Numbered from the stretch's first letter, positions 8,514 through 17,054 are shown. The stretch is 64,000 nucleotides of DNA from AP-15 sp963736715 (GCA_963736715.1 CAVTQA010000012.1:1-64000); one strand, 5' to 3'. The notes: generated by a model not told the origin, from the letters alone. A program made the numbers and translations.

Positions 8514-8984
8514 ATGCGCATCTACATCATTGGCAATGACGGAATCACCCTCTGCCGCGAGCCGCCGGCCGCGGTGAATGAAGGCGAGATTGTCGTCGCC
8601 TCGAACGAGGAATTGCACGCAGCCCAGTTCAGCGGCAAGCGGTTGCTGGCGCTGTGGAACGCTCTGCCCGATATCGAGAAGCGAAAGAAAGTCGGTGACC
8701 GCGAGGCGCTGATCGATCAGCTGTGGTCGGCGATAGAGGCCTTGCCGGACCCCGATCAACAGTCCAACACGAAGCCTCCGTCGAAGCAGGATGCGGTGAT
8801 CGCGATGCTGCAGCGACCCGAGGGCGCAACCGTCGACGAAATCGCGAGCGCCATGGGTTGGCAGCGGCACACGGTGCGCGGCCTCTTTTCCGGAACTCTA
8901 AAGAAGAAGCTCGGGCTGACCCTCGCGTGGGCCCAAGAAGAACGTGGGCGAATCTACCGCATTGCCGCGCCGGAGCCGGCATGA
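8514..8984 (+). CDS. DUF3489-domain protein, module copy 1
   Basis: 156 residues, preceded by AGGAGG nine bases before the ATG. The N-terminal half (MRIYIIGNDGITL onward) is of unknown fold. The C-terminal half, about residues 90-150, carries the DUF3489 signature with SKQDAVIAMLQRPEGATVDE, then a helix-turn-helix-like segment IASAMGWQRHTVRGLFSG, then TLKKKLGL. The winged-helix appearance suggests DNA binding, perhaps directionality control or repression for the recombinase downstream; that is inference from position. Its stop overlaps the ATG of the next gene (ATGA), so the three genes are translated as a unit. The family function is not established. Confidence 0.85.
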   Translation: MRIYIIGNDGITLCREPPAAVNEGEIVVASNEELHAAQFSGKRLLALWNALPDIEKRKKVGDREALIDQLWSAIEALPDPDQQSNTKPPSKQDAVIAMLQRPEGATVDEIASAMGWQRHTVRGLFSGTLKKKLGLTLAWAQEERGRIYRIAAPEPA

Positions 8985-9493
8985 GCCGCGCGATCCACGA
9001 TGCAACGGCTTGCCGGGAGGCGCTCGCGCGCCTCCCCAAGCTCGGCCTCGGCGAGCTTCGGCAGCAGTGGCGCGTTCTCTACAAACCGGAGGCGTCGCCG
9101 TACCTCAGCCGCGAACTGCTGCTGCGAGCTGTCGCATACCGAATGCAGGAGGTCGCTCTCGGCGGCCTCCGCCCGGAGCGGCAGCGTCAGCTTCGTCAAT
9201 TTGCTCAGCAGCTCAACGAGAGCCAAGAGGGGCAGATACGTCCTCGTCCCGAGCTGAAGCCCGGAACTCGGCTGGTTCGAGAATGGCAGGGTCGAACCTA
9301 TGAGGTGCTGGTGCTCGATGGCGGCTTCTCCTGGCAGGGCATGAGTTACCGCTCGCTTTCCGCCCTCGCTCGAAAGATTACCGGCACAGCGTGGTCGGGA
9401 CCGCTCTTTTTCGGATTGAAGCCGAACCGGTCCGCCACTCTTCCTCTCCGCGATTACCGGGGCCAGCCGCTGAGCCAATGGAATCAGCAATGA
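8981..9493 (+). CDS. DUF2924-domain protein, module copy 1
   Basis: 170 residues, overlapping both neighbours by ATGA. Typical DUF2924 features are LGELRQQWRVLYK, LSRELLLRAVAYRMQE, and a C-terminal domain with GTRLVREWQGRTYEVLVLD, FSWQGMSYRSLSALARKITGT and WSGPLFFGL. The C-terminal part has the look of a small beta-rich nucleic-acid-binding domain with a conserved Trp-Ser-Gly-Pro. DUF2924 genes commonly lie directly upstream of large serine recombinases, so a role as accessory or recombination directionality factor is plausible but unproven. Confidence 0.87.
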   Translation: MSRAIHDATACREALARLPKLGLGELRQQWRVLYKPEASPYLSRELLLRAVAYRMQEVALGGLRPERQRQLRQFAQQLNESQEGQIRPRPELKPGTRLVREWQGRTYEVLVLDGGFSWQGMSYRSLSALARKITGTAWSGPLFFGLKPNRSATLPLRDYRGQPLSQWNQQ

Positions 9494-11190
9494 CGCGGGC
9501 TGAGGCGAGCCGAAAGCGCTGTGCCATCTACACCCGCAAATCTTCCGAGGAAGGACTCGAGCAGGAATTCAACTCGCTCGCAGCGCAGCGCGAAGCCTGC
9601 GAGGCCTTCATCCGCAGCCAGCGCGACGAGGGCTGGGTATTGGTCAGAACCCGCTATGACGATGGCGGGTTCTCGGGGGGCAATCTGGAGCGACCCGCCC
9701 TGCAACACCTGGTCGCCGATATCCGAGCCGGCCGGATCGACATCGTGGTCGTCTACAAGGTCGACCGGCTGACCCGCTCGCTCGCCGATTTTGCCCGGCT
9801 GGTCGAACTCTTCGACGCCGAGGCTGTATCGTTCGTGTCAGTGACGCAGCAATTCAACACGACGAGCTCGATGGGGCGGCTGACCCTCAATGTGCTGTTG
9901 TCCTTTGCCCAGTTCGAGCGGGAGGTCACCGGTGAACGCATCCGCGACAAGATCGCCGCCTCGAAGAAGAAGGGCATGTGGATGGGCGGCAATGTGCCGC
10001 TGGGCTATGAAGCGAGCGAGCGCACGCTCGTGATCAACCCTGGCGAGGCCGAGACCGTGCGCCGCATCTTCGCTCTCTATCGTGAGCTCGGCTGCGTGCG
10101 CCGGGTCAAGGAGGAGGCCGATCGTCTCGGGCTTCGGACGAAATGCCGCACAACGGCGAATGGCGCCGAGCGCGGCGGCAAACCCTTCTCGCGCGGTCAT
10201 CTCTACACACTGCTCTCGAACCCAATTTACACCGGCCACATAGCTCATAAGGGTGAACTCCACCCCGGTCAGCAGGTGGCCCTGATCGACGATGAGAGCT
10301 GGTCCACTGTTCGGGACCAGCTCGCAGCCAATACGAGCAACCATCGGCGCAGGGCTAAAGCCGCCGAGCCGAGCTTGCTGGCCGGCCTGCTGGTCGATGC
10401 TCGGGGGGAGCGGTTCACGCCATCACACGCCGTCAAGAAGGGCCGACGCTATCGCTACTACGTCTCGGCTGCCCTGATCACCGATGCCGGAACGGATCGC
10501 GCGCAAGGCTGGCGGCTCGCCGCCAGGGAGATCGAAGACGCCGTGATCAGGATCCTGGCCGACGCGCTGACCAGCCCGGCGAGCTTGGTCGAGCGGTTTG
10601 GCGCAGCCGGCATGCCGAGCGACCAGGTTCGCAAACTGCTCAGTCGGGCGGCCGGTATGGCAGCAGCGCTCGGTGGCTCACCGGGGGAACGAGCGAAGAC
10701 CGTTCGAGAGCTCATCGAGAAGATCATCGTCGATGAGAAGACGATCACCATCAAGCTGCGGCGCGGCCTTCTGTTGGGCGCGGACGTCCCGTCATCCGCA
10801 TCGGAGGCCGCGAGTGATAGCTCTGTCGAACTGACGGCGGCAGTCGCCTTCAAGCGGTGTGGTGCCGAAACCAAATTGGTTCTGCCGGGATTAACGCAGC
10901 AGAACCACAGCTCGAGATGTGATCCGGCGCTGATCAAGGCGATTGCGCGCGGGCGCGCGTGGTTTGAGGAGCTCGCCACGGGCCGTGCCCGGTCGCTCCA
11001 GGAGTTGGCCAAGCGTGACGGCATTTCCCGGCGCTACATTCGCCGTCTCATTGGCCTCGCCTTCTTGAGCCCGCACCTGGTCGAGGCGATCCTGCAGGGC
11101 CGGCAACCCGCCGAGCTCACCGCGACGCGGCTGACCGAACTCGATCTGCCACTGGACTGGACCGAGCAGCACAAACTGCTCGCAAGCTAA
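9490..11190 (+). CDS. Large serine recombinase, module copy 1
   Basis: 566 residues. The resolvase/invertase catalytic domain occupies about residues 10-155: CAIYTRKSS with the probable nucleophile Ser18, the DGGFSGGN-like loop, VVVYKVDRLTRSL, and FNTTSSMGRLTLNVLLSFAQFEREVTGERIRDK. The recombinase domain (about 180-290; GHLYTLLSNPIYTGHI) follows, then a mostly helical C-terminal region with a helix-turn-helix-like LAKRDGISRRYIRRLIGLAFL. The usual zinc-ribbon cysteines are not obvious. I chose the ATG at 9490 because it overlaps the upstream stop as ATGA and matches copy 3; an in-frame ATG at 9478 is possible. It should catalyse integration or excision of the module or island. Confidence 0.92.
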   Translation: MTRAEASRKRCAIYTRKSSEEGLEQEFNSLAAQREACEAFIRSQRDEGWVLVRTRYDDGGFSGGNLERPALQHLVADIRAGRIDIVVVYKVDRLTRSLADFARLVELFDAEAVSFVSVTQQFNTTSSMGRLTLNVLLSFAQFEREVTGERIRDKIAASKKKGMWMGGNVPLGYEASERTLVINPGEAETVRRIFALYRELGCVRRVKEEADRLGLRTKCRTTANGAERGGKPFSRGHLYTLLSNPIYTGHIAHKGELHPGQQVALIDDESWSTVRDQLAANTSNHRRRAKAAEPSLLAGLLVDARGERFTPSHAVKKGRRYRYYVSAALITDAGTDRAQGWRLAAREIEDAVIRILADALTSPASLVERFGAAGMPSDQVRKLLSRAAGMAAALGGSPGERAKTVRELIEKIIVDEKTITIKLRRGLLLGADVPSSASEAASDSSVELTAAVAFKRCGAETKLVLPGLTQQNHSSRCDPALIKAIARGRAWFEELATGRARSLQELAKRDGISRRYIRRLIGLAFLSPHLVEAILQGRQPAELTATRLTELDLPLDWTEQHKLLAS

Positions 11191-11433
11191 ACCGCAACTC
11201 CGGACAGATGTGCCCCGGGCCGCGATCCCACCGCGGCCGCGCGTCATTTGCAAACGGTCAGAAACTTTCGGGAGGTGGGACTGCATCAATGCCCGTCAGA
11301 GAGAAAGGGCGAAGGAGTCCCGGTTCGCAGCCTGCCCGTCCCTTCTCACGTCCCCAGCCACCCGCAGACCGCCGCCGAAGTGAGGGACTTTTCGCTGACA
11401 GCCTCGGGGTTCGCCGCTGAGACAGACTGCCTG

Positions 11434-11466
11434 CTGGAGGAAGCCGGATTCGAACCATCGGTCCCA
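11434..11466 (+). repeat. Dispersed tRNA T-arm-like repeat, copy 1
   Basis: CTGGAGGAAGC followed by CGGATTCGAACCATCGG. Related copies lie at 14747-14779, 15031-15063 and, inverted, 25468-25499. GATTCGAAC is what a tRNA T-loop looks like on the opposite strand, but no cloverleaf can be completed. Two copies lie at the right end of recombinase modules and all three plus-strand copies lie just before a terL 3' end, so it may be an attachment or target sequence. Confidence 0.6.
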
Positions 11467-11511
11467 CCCTGATCGCGAGTGGGTAGCTCGCCGCGATGTC
11501 GGGGAGGTACA

Positions 11512-11705
11512 GGTGAACGTGCCGCATTCAGCCGGCTTTCTTGAGCTTCTCCTGCTCGGCCTGCCACTCCATGGAACCGCGCCGAAGTGCTCGAAGTGGT
11601 GTGGGATTGATGGCGATTTAGTTTTTATCAGGGTATTGGTTACCACTAATCCATTAGCGCGGGGAGGAAGGTGGCACGGGCGGCTGCTGGCGTCAGGTTC
11701 GCAAC
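11512..11705 (+). repeat. Diverged spacer repeat after module copy 1 (partner 14825-15020)
   Basis: About 195 bp related to 14825-15020 with many mismatches and small indels, ending GGTTCGCAAC in both. It contains the terL tail. The high divergence contrasts with the almost perfect identity of the adjoining modules, so the spacers are older than the last homogenisation of the modules. Confidence 0.8.
11528..11580 (-). pseudogene. terL 3'-end remnant 1
   Basis: The minus strand reads RGSMEWQAEQEKLKKAG and a stop, closely matching the tail of the intact terminase at 15076-16662 (GSMEWQAEQDKAGR). Nothing upstream in the minus sense belongs to terminase. Only the last 18 or so codons of a related terL gene survive here, between recombinase module copies 1 and 2. 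Confidence 0.65.
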
Positions 11706-11826
11706 TGCTCGGATCCGGCCAAACAACGCCACAAGATTATCCGGAAAAGAGTGGCTTTGCGCCGCAGCGAGAGCGTGAGTGTGGTCACCGTCGGCACTGG
11801 GCCGGCGCAAACAGGAGGCCCCACCC

Positions 11827-12297
11827 ATGCGCATCTACATCATTGGCAATGACGGAATCACCCTCTGCCGCGAGCCGCCGGCCGCGGTGAATGAAGGCGA
11901 GATTGTCGTCGCCTCGAACGAGGAATTGCACGCAGCCCAGTTCAGCGGCAAGCGGTTGCTGGCGCTGTGGAACGCTCTGCCCGATATCGAGAAGCGAAAG
12001 AAAGTCGGTGACCGCGAGGCGCTGATCGATCAGCTGTGGTCGGCGATAGAGGCCTTGCCGGACCCCGATCAACAGTCCAACACGAAGCCTCCGTCGAAGC
12101 AGGATGCGGTGATCGCGATGCTGCAGCGACCCGAGGGCGCAACCGTCGACGAAATCGCGAGCGCCATGGGTTGGCAGCGGCACACGGTGCGCGGCCTCTT
12201 TTCCGGAACTCTAAAGAAGAAGCTCGGGCTGACCCTCGCGTGGGCCCAAGAAGAACGTGGGCGAATCTACCGCATTGCCGCGCCGGAGCCGGCATGA
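11827..12297 (+). CDS. DUF3489-domain protein, module copy 2
   Basis: Identical in amino-acid sequence to the protein at 8514-8984, with the same AGGAGG ribosome-binding site and the same ATGA overlap with the following gene. The region upstream of the gene (11706-11826) is also shared, so promoter and leader belong to the mobile unit. Confidence 0.85.
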   Translation: MRIYIIGNDGITLCREPPAAVNEGEIVVASNEELHAAQFSGKRLLALWNALPDIEKRKKVGDREALIDQLWSAIEALPDPDQQSNTKPPSKQDAVIAMLQRPEGATVDEIASAMGWQRHTVRGLFSGTLKKKLGLTLAWAQEERGRIYRIAAPEPA

Positions 12298-12806
12298 GCC
12301 GCGCGATCCACGATGCAACGGCTTGCCGGGAGGCGCTCGCGCGCCTCCCCAAGCTCGGCCTCGGCGAGCTTCGGCAGCAGTGGCGCGTTCTCTACAAACC
12401 GGAGGCGTCGCCGTACCTCAGCCGCGAACTGCTGCTGCGAGCTGTCGCATACCGAATGCAGGAGGTCGCTCTCGGCGGCCTCCGCCCGGAGCGGCAGCGT
12501 CAGCTTCGTCAATTTGCTCAGCAGCTCAACGAGAGCCAAGAGGGGCAGATACGTCCTCGTCCCGAGCTGAAGCCCGGAACTCGGCTGGTTCGAGAATGGC
12601 AGGGTCGAACCTATGAGGTGCTGGTGCTCGATGGCGGCTTCTCCTGGCAGGGCATGAGTTACCGCTCGCTTTCCGCCCTCGCTCGAAAGATTACCGGCAC
12701 AGCGTGGTCGGGACCGCTCTTTTTCGGATTGAAGCCGAACCGGTCCGCCACTCTTCCTCTCCGCGATTACCGGGGCCAGCCGCTGAGCCAATGGAATCAG
12801 CAATGA
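12294..12806 (+). CDS. DUF2924-domain protein, module copy 2
   Basis: Identical to the 170-residue protein at 8981-9493. It overlaps the DUF3489 gene upstream and the recombinase gene downstream by 4 bp each. Conservation of this gene order in all three modules argues that the product works with the recombinase. Confidence 0.87.
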   Translation: MSRAIHDATACREALARLPKLGLGELRQQWRVLYKPEASPYLSRELLLRAVAYRMQEVALGGLRPERQRQLRQFAQQLNESQEGQIRPRPELKPGTRLVREWQGRTYEVLVLDGGFSWQGMSYRSLSALARKITGTAWSGPLFFGLKPNRSATLPLRDYRGQPLSQWNQQ

Positions 12807-14503
12807 CGCGGGCTGAGGCGAGCCGAAAGCGCTGTGCCATCTACACCCGCAAATCTTCCGAGGAAGGACTCGAGCAGGAATTCAACTCGCTCGCAGCGCA
12901 GCGCGAAGCCTGCGAGGCCTTCATCCGCAGCCAGCGCGACGAGGGCTGGGTATTGGTCAGAACCCGCTATGACGATGGCGGGTTCTCGGGGGGCAATCTG
13001 GAGCGACCCGCCTTGCAACACCTGGTCGCCGATATCCGAGCCGGCCGGATCGACATCGTGGTCGTCTACAAGGTCGACCGGCTGACCCGCTCGCTCGCCG
13101 ATTTTGCCCGGCTGGTCGAACTCTTCGACGCCGAGGCTGTATCGTTCGTGTCAGTGACGCAGCAATTCAACACGACGAGCTCGATGGGGCGGCTGACCCT
13201 CAATGTGCTGTTGTCCTTTGCCCAGTTCGAGCGGGAGGTCACCGGTGAACGCATCCGCGACAAGATCGCCGCCTCGAAGAAGAAGGGCATGTGGATGGGC
13301 GGCAATGTGCCGCTGGGCTATGAAGCGAGCGAGCGCACGCTCGTGATCAACCCTGGCGAGGCCGAGACCGTGCGCCGCATCTTCGCTCTCTATCGTGAGC
13401 TCGGCTGCGTGCGCCGGGTCAAGGAGGAGGCCGATCGTCTCGGGCTTCGGACGAAATGCCGCACAACGGCGAATGGCGCCGAGCGCGGCGGCAAACCCTT
13501 CTCGCGCGGTCATCTCTACACACTGCTCTCGAACCCAATTTACACCGGCCACATAGCTCATAAGGGTGAACTCCACCCCGGTCAGCAGGTGGCCCTGATC
13601 GACGATGAGAGCTGGTCCACTGTTCGGGACCAGCTCGCAGCCAATACGAGCAACCATCGGCGCAGGGCTAAAGCCGCCGAGCCGAGCTTGCTGGCCGGCC
13701 TGCTGGTCGATGCTCGGGGGGAGCGGTTCACGCCATCACACGCCGTCAAGAAGGGCCGACGCTATCGCTACTACGTCTCGGCTGCCCTGATCACCGATGC
13801 CGGAACGGATCGCGCGCAAGGCTGGCGGCTCGCCGCCAGGGAGATCGAAGACGCCGTGATCAGGATCCTGGCCGACGCGCTGACCAGCCCGGCGAGCTTG
13901 GTCGAGCGGTTTGGCGCAGCCGGCATGCCGAGCGACCAGGTTCGCAAACTGCTCAGTCGGGCGGCCGGTATGGCAGCAGCGCTCGGTGGCTCACCGGGGG
14001 AACGAGCGAAGACCGTTCGAGAGCTCATCGAGAAGATCATCGTCGATGAGAAGACGATCACCATCAAGCTGCGGCGCGGCCTTCTGTTGGGCGCGGACGT
14101 CCCGTCATCCGCATCGGAGGCCGCGAGTGATAGCTCTGTCGAACTGACGGCGGCAGTCGCCTTCAAGCGGTGTGGTGCCGAAACCAAATTGGTTCTGCCG
14201 GGATTAACGCAGCAGAACCACAGCTCGAGATGTGATCCGGCGCTGATCAAGGCGATTGCGCGCGGGCGCGCGTGGTTTGAGGAGCTCGCCACGGGCCGTG
14301 CCCGGTCGCTCCAGGAGTTGGCCAAGCGTGACGGCATTTCCCGGCGCTACATTCGCCGTCTCATTGGCCTCGCCTTCTTGAGCCCGCACCTGGTCGAGGC
14401 GATCCTGCAGGGCCGGCAACCCGCCGAGCTCACCGCGACGCGGCTGACCGAACTCGATCTGCCACTGGACTGGACCGAGCAGCACAAACTGCTCGCAAGC
14501 TAA
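12803..14503 (+). CDS. Large serine recombinase, module copy 2
   Basis: Identical in protein sequence to the recombinase at 9490-11190; one silent base differs at 13013. Both copies have full catalytic, recombinase and C-terminal regions, so there is no sign that one is decaying. Two active identical recombinases in direct orientation would make the intervening 3.3 kb unstable unless their attachment sites differ. Confidence 0.92.
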   Translation: MTRAEASRKRCAIYTRKSSEEGLEQEFNSLAAQREACEAFIRSQRDEGWVLVRTRYDDGGFSGGNLERPALQHLVADIRAGRIDIVVVYKVDRLTRSLADFARLVELFDAEAVSFVSVTQQFNTTSSMGRLTLNVLLSFAQFEREVTGERIRDKIAASKKKGMWMGGNVPLGYEASERTLVINPGEAETVRRIFALYRELGCVRRVKEEADRLGLRTKCRTTANGAERGGKPFSRGHLYTLLSNPIYTGHIAHKGELHPGQQVALIDDESWSTVRDQLAANTSNHRRRAKAAEPSLLAGLLVDARGERFTPSHAVKKGRRYRYYVSAALITDAGTDRAQGWRLAAREIEDAVIRILADALTSPASLVERFGAAGMPSDQVRKLLSRAAGMAAALGGSPGERAKTVRELIEKIIVDEKTITIKLRRGLLLGADVPSSASEAASDSSVELTAAVAFKRCGAETKLVLPGLTQQNHSSRCDPALIKAIARGRAWFEELATGRARSLQELAKRDGISRRYIRRLIGLAFLSPHLVEAILQGRQPAELTATRLTELDLPLDWTEQHKLLAS

Positions 14504-14746
14504 ACCGCAACTCCGGACAGATGTGCCCCGGGCCGCGATCCCACCGCGGCCGCGCGTCATTTGCAAACGGTCAGAAACTTTCGGGAGGTGGGACTGCATC
14601 AATGCCCGTCAGAGAGAAAGGGCGAAGGAGTCCCGGTTCGCAGCCTGCCCGTCCCTTCTCACGTCCCCAGCCACCCGCAGACCGCCGCCGAAGTGAGGGA
14701 CTTTTCGCTGACAGCCTCGGGGTTCGCCGCTGAGACAGACTGCCTG

Positions 14747-14779
14747 CTGGAGGAAGCCGGATTCGAACCATCGGTCCCA
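14747..14779 (+). repeat. Dispersed tRNA T-arm-like repeat, copy 2
   Basis: Identical to 11434-11466, at the right end of module copy 2. Confidence 0.6.
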
Positions 14780-14824
14780 CCCTGATCGCGAGTGGGTAGC
14801 TCGCCGCGATGTCGGGGAGGTACA

Positions 14825-15020
14825 CGTCAACGTGCCGCATTCAGCCGGCTTTCTTCAGCTTCTCCTGCTCGGCCTGCCACTCCATGGAACCGCGCCGAAG
14901 TGCTCGAAGTCGTGTCGGGATTGATCGGCCACCCAGTTCCCATCAGGGCACCGGTTACCACTAATCCATCAGCGCGGCGCGGAAGATGGCACCCGCGGCT
15001 GCTGGCGTCAGGTTCGCAAC
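14825..15020 (+). repeat. Diverged spacer repeat after module copy 2 (partner 11512-11705)
   Basis: Ends GGTTCGCAAC like its partner, but is followed by the third T-arm-like repeat and the intact terL gene rather than another module. This could be the arrangement of an unoccupied target. Confidence 0.78.
14841..14893 (-). pseudogene. terL 3'-end remnant 2
   Basis: The minus strand again reads GSMEWQAEQEKLKKAG and stop, the tail of a terminase related to but distinct from the intact gene at 15076. Together with remnant 1 it shows that a terL 3' end has been left behind next to each module. Confidence 0.65.
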
Positions 15021-15030
15021 TGACTCTGCG

Positions 15031-15063
15031 CTGGACGGAGATGGATTCGAACTATCGGTTCCC
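15031..15063 (+). repeat. Dispersed tRNA T-arm-like repeat, copy 3
   Basis: CTGGACGGAGATGGATTCGAACTATCGGTTCCC, a diverged version of the repeat at 11434-11466, lying 13 bp from the stop codon of the intact terL. Confidence 0.55.
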
Positions 15064-15075
15064 GGGCACGCGAGC

Positions 15076-16662
15076 TCAGTTGTCGCGCCCTGCCGCTGGG
15101 TCGCCTGCGAGGGATAGGGGCTCCAGAGCGGACGCCGCAGTTCGGCCCGCTTTGTCCTGCTCGGCTTGCCATTCCATGGAGCCGGGAGCCCATAGGGGTT
15201 TGGTGGGTTGCGGTTTGCGGTGCTCCTCGATTTCTTGCGCACACTGGCGGTAGTACTCGTAGAGGCCCTGACCTGGGAAAGGCTTTTTGCACCAGTCCAG
15301 GAACTGCGCGGTCGAATTGGCCTGGTCGTCATGCTTGCCGTTTGGGAAGACCGTCAGCTCGTGGAGGTATTCGGCGAGCCACGGCGCGGTCTCGGGGATG
15401 TGGACAAAGCCGCTCTCGATGACCGCGGTCTGCGCGTTCAGGCGCATGGTCTTGTCGCCGGTCGGCTGGTAGCGCGTGGCGCCATAGCAGCCCTCGGTGA
15501 TCAGCTCCTGGATCAGCTGGGTGCCCGAGGCCTTGTCCTCGATCAATACAACGGTCGCACCGAACAGGCTCTGCTGCTCGCGCACGGCGCGCTTCAGCGC
15601 CGGATACTCGAGCCGCCGGCGGAACACACTGAGGAGGAAGAGGTTCTTGCCACTCACGCCCCAGGTTGTGCACACCGAGAAATCGCTGAGCTCGGTGGCT
15701 TTGTTGGCGGTGTCCCAGCTCTGCACGATGCGGTCGAACCGCTCTGGCAGTTCGTTCTCGCGGTAGCGTTTGAACCATTCGGCCTTGACCAGCCCACCGC
15801 CTAAGGGGGCTGGCGATTGCTGATACTGGCCGGCGAAATTGTATTCACCGATCGTCCGCCGGATGCGGTCGAGCACCTCAAGCGGCTCGCGGTCTGGATG
15901 CAAGGCCTCGCCCTGACGACGTATGAAGCGCCGCGGTCCCAGGATCATCTCGATCTCGTGTACCTCGTCCACTTCGGCGATTGCCGGAAAGCTCAGGACT
16001 TCCCATTGCTCCTGCGCGAGAACATGGCCGACCAGGTCGTCCTCGTGCAGCCGCTGCATGATGATGACGATGGCGCCGTGCCGCTTGTCGTTGAGTTGGC
16101 TGTAGAGAGTATGGACGAACCATTGGTTGCAGGCTTGCCGTTGTGCGTCCGAGAGCGCCTCGTCCGGCTTCAGCGGATCGTCAATCAGGATTATGTCGGC
16201 GCCGCGACCGGTGAGCACACCACCGGTCGAGGTGGCGAGCCGGTAGCCTTGGCGGGTAGTGATGAACTCCTGCACCGCCTGGCGGTGCGGCGCCAGGCGG
16301 GTTGGAAAGAGCTGACGATACCACGGGCTCATCACGATGCCGCGGCAATCGCGGGCGAGCTTATCGGCGAGCTCCTGGGCATAGCTGACGCAGAGGATCT
16401 GCGCCGAGGGGTCGTGCCCGAGACACCAGGCCGGAAAAGCGATCGAGGCCATCAGCGATTTGAGGTGGCGGGGCGGCAGGTTGATGATCAGCCGCCGGAT
16501 CTTGCCCTCCCGTACCGCGGTCAGCGCGGCGGCGATAACTTCGAGGTGCCAGTTCGTCGCCAGTCTGGTCTGCGGGTTAAGGTCCTTGAAGCAGCGCCCG
16601 GCAAAGGTAGTGAAGTCGTGCCGCAGCAGGAAGTTGTACTGCGCCCGGGTCAGGTTCTTCAT
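15076..16662 (-). CDS. terL: Phage terminase large subunit
   Basis: This 528-residue packaging motor protein has both domains visible. The ATPase has a Walker A-like NLPPRHLKS near residue 62 and Walker B DIILIDDPLK. The nuclease has the acidic residues in VQSWDTANK, VLIEDKASG and KHDDQANS. All key residues look intact and the length is normal for the family. Its ATG overlaps the stop of the DUF5681 gene (ATGA), so it is the last gene of a three-gene operon. No portal, protease, capsid or tail gene lies nearby, so it does not belong to an ordinary prophage here. It may serve a satellite or mobile element, or be a leftover. Confidence 0.92.
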   Translation of the reverse strand: MKNLTRAQYNFLLRHDFTTFAGRCFKDLNPQTRLATNWHLEVIAAALTAVREGKIRRLIINLPPRHLKSLMASIAFPAWCLGHDPSAQILCVSYAQELADKLARDCRGIVMSPWYRQLFPTRLAPHRQAVQEFITTRQGYRLATSTGGVLTGRGADIILIDDPLKPDEALSDAQRQACNQWFVHTLYSQLNDKRHGAIVIIMQRLHEDDLVGHVLAQEQWEVLSFPAIAEVDEVHEIEMILGPRRFIRRQGEALHPDREPLEVLDRIRRTIGEYNFAGQYQQSPAPLGGGLVKAEWFKRYRENELPERFDRIVQSWDTANKATELSDFSVCTTWGVSGKNLFLLSVFRRRLEYPALKRAVREQQSLFGATVVLIEDKASGTQLIQELITEGCYGATRYQPTGDKTMRLNAQTAVIESGFVHIPETAPWLAEYLHELTVFPNGKHDDQANSTAQFLDWCKKPFPGQGLYEYYRQCAQEIEEHRKPQPTKPLWAPGSMEWQAEQDKAGRTAASALEPLSLAGDPAAGRDN

Positions 16663-17054
16663 TGCTTGGAATTCCGAAGCGAGAACCGCGCCCTGAGCTG
16701 ATCGAGAACCTCCTCGTCCGCCTCGCTGAAGGCGGAGGTCTCGGGGGGTGCCGGCTCGGTCTGACTTTCGATCTCTCGCAGCATGTCGAGGAGAATTTTG
16801 ATGGCACGAAAATCTGCGGTGGCGGAGCGGTTGACGAGTTGGGTGATGATCGCCTGACGCTTGGTGACCTTGCGACGCCCGCCGTTCTCGGTGACGATCA
16901 CCGTTTCGTTCAGCGCCTCGCTGAGCAGCGTCTTCAGGTTCTTGGCGCCGGGCGGCCGGCCGCGAGGATTGCCGGACTGACCTTTGATGAAACGGGTGTG
17001 CCGTGGCGGCTTGCCATAGCCCACCTCGTAATCGTGTTCCTTGTCAGTCAGCAT
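16659..17054 (-). CDS. DUF5681-domain protein
   Basis: 131 residues. The N-terminal motif YEVGYGKPPRHTRFIKGQSG, followed by NPRGRPPGAKNLKTLL, is the DUF5681 signature, and a helical, Glu-rich C-terminus follows. I chose the ATG at 17054, which lies inside the end of the methyltransferase gene (11-bp overlap), because it begins just before the conserved motif; an in-frame ATG further upstream at 17087 is possible. DUF5681 genes are regularly found directly upstream of this type of terminase, so a small-terminase-like DNA recognition role is a reasonable inference. The downstream overlap with terL is ATGA. Confidence 0.85.
   Translation of the reverse strand: MLTDKEHDYEVGYGKPPRHTRFIKGQSGNPRGRPPGAKNLKTLLSEALNETVIVTENGGRRKVTKRQAIITQLVNRSATADFRAIKILLDMLREIESQTEPAPPETSAFSEADEEVLDQLRARFSLRNSKQ

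Larger units (their letters stand above)
8393..11444 (+). mobile_element. Recombinase module copy 1 (DUF3489, DUF2924, serine recombinase)
   Basis: A three-gene unit recurs three times in this window. All copies begin at the same point, TGCTCGGAT followed by a CAACAACGCCA-like stretch (8393, 11706 and, inverted, 22196). Homology to the inverted copy fades near the sequence CTGGAGGAAGC at about 11434-11444. The shared left boundary with unrelated flanks (8392 and beyond, 11705 and beyond, 22197 and beyond) indicates a discrete mobile unit of about 3.05 kb. The right boundary is less certain than the left. Confidence 0.7.
8393..11511 (+). repeat. Large direct repeat, unit 1 (partner 11706-14824)
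   Basis: The spacing is 3313 bp and the encoded proteins are identical. The only base difference I found is 9700 C versus 13013 T, a silent Leu codon change. Beyond 11511/14824 the two units continue to be related but with frequent mismatches up to 11705/15020, so identity drops abruptly. Confidence 0.9.
11706..14757 (+). mobile_element. Recombinase module copy 2
   Basis: Second direct copy, offset 3313 bp from copy 1 and starting at the same TGCTCGGAT, directly after GGTTCGCAAC. Its right end is followed by the T-arm-like repeat, a second terL tail and then the intact terL gene on the opposite strand. Confidence 0.72.
11706..14824 (+). repeat. Large direct repeat, unit 2 (partner 8393-11511)
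   Basis: Near-identical to unit 1; see the silent difference at 13013. Recombination between units 1 and 2 would delete or amplify one module. Confidence 0.9.

Noticed and set aside
11434..11500. Minus-strand tRNA gene suggested by GATTCGAACC
   Set aside because: No acceptor, D-arm or anticodon stem can be paired around it and the T-stem itself has mismatches. It is kept only as a repeat.
8393..15020. CRISPR array or phage tandem repeat
   Set aside because: The repeats are kilobase-scale gene modules, not short direct repeats with spacers.
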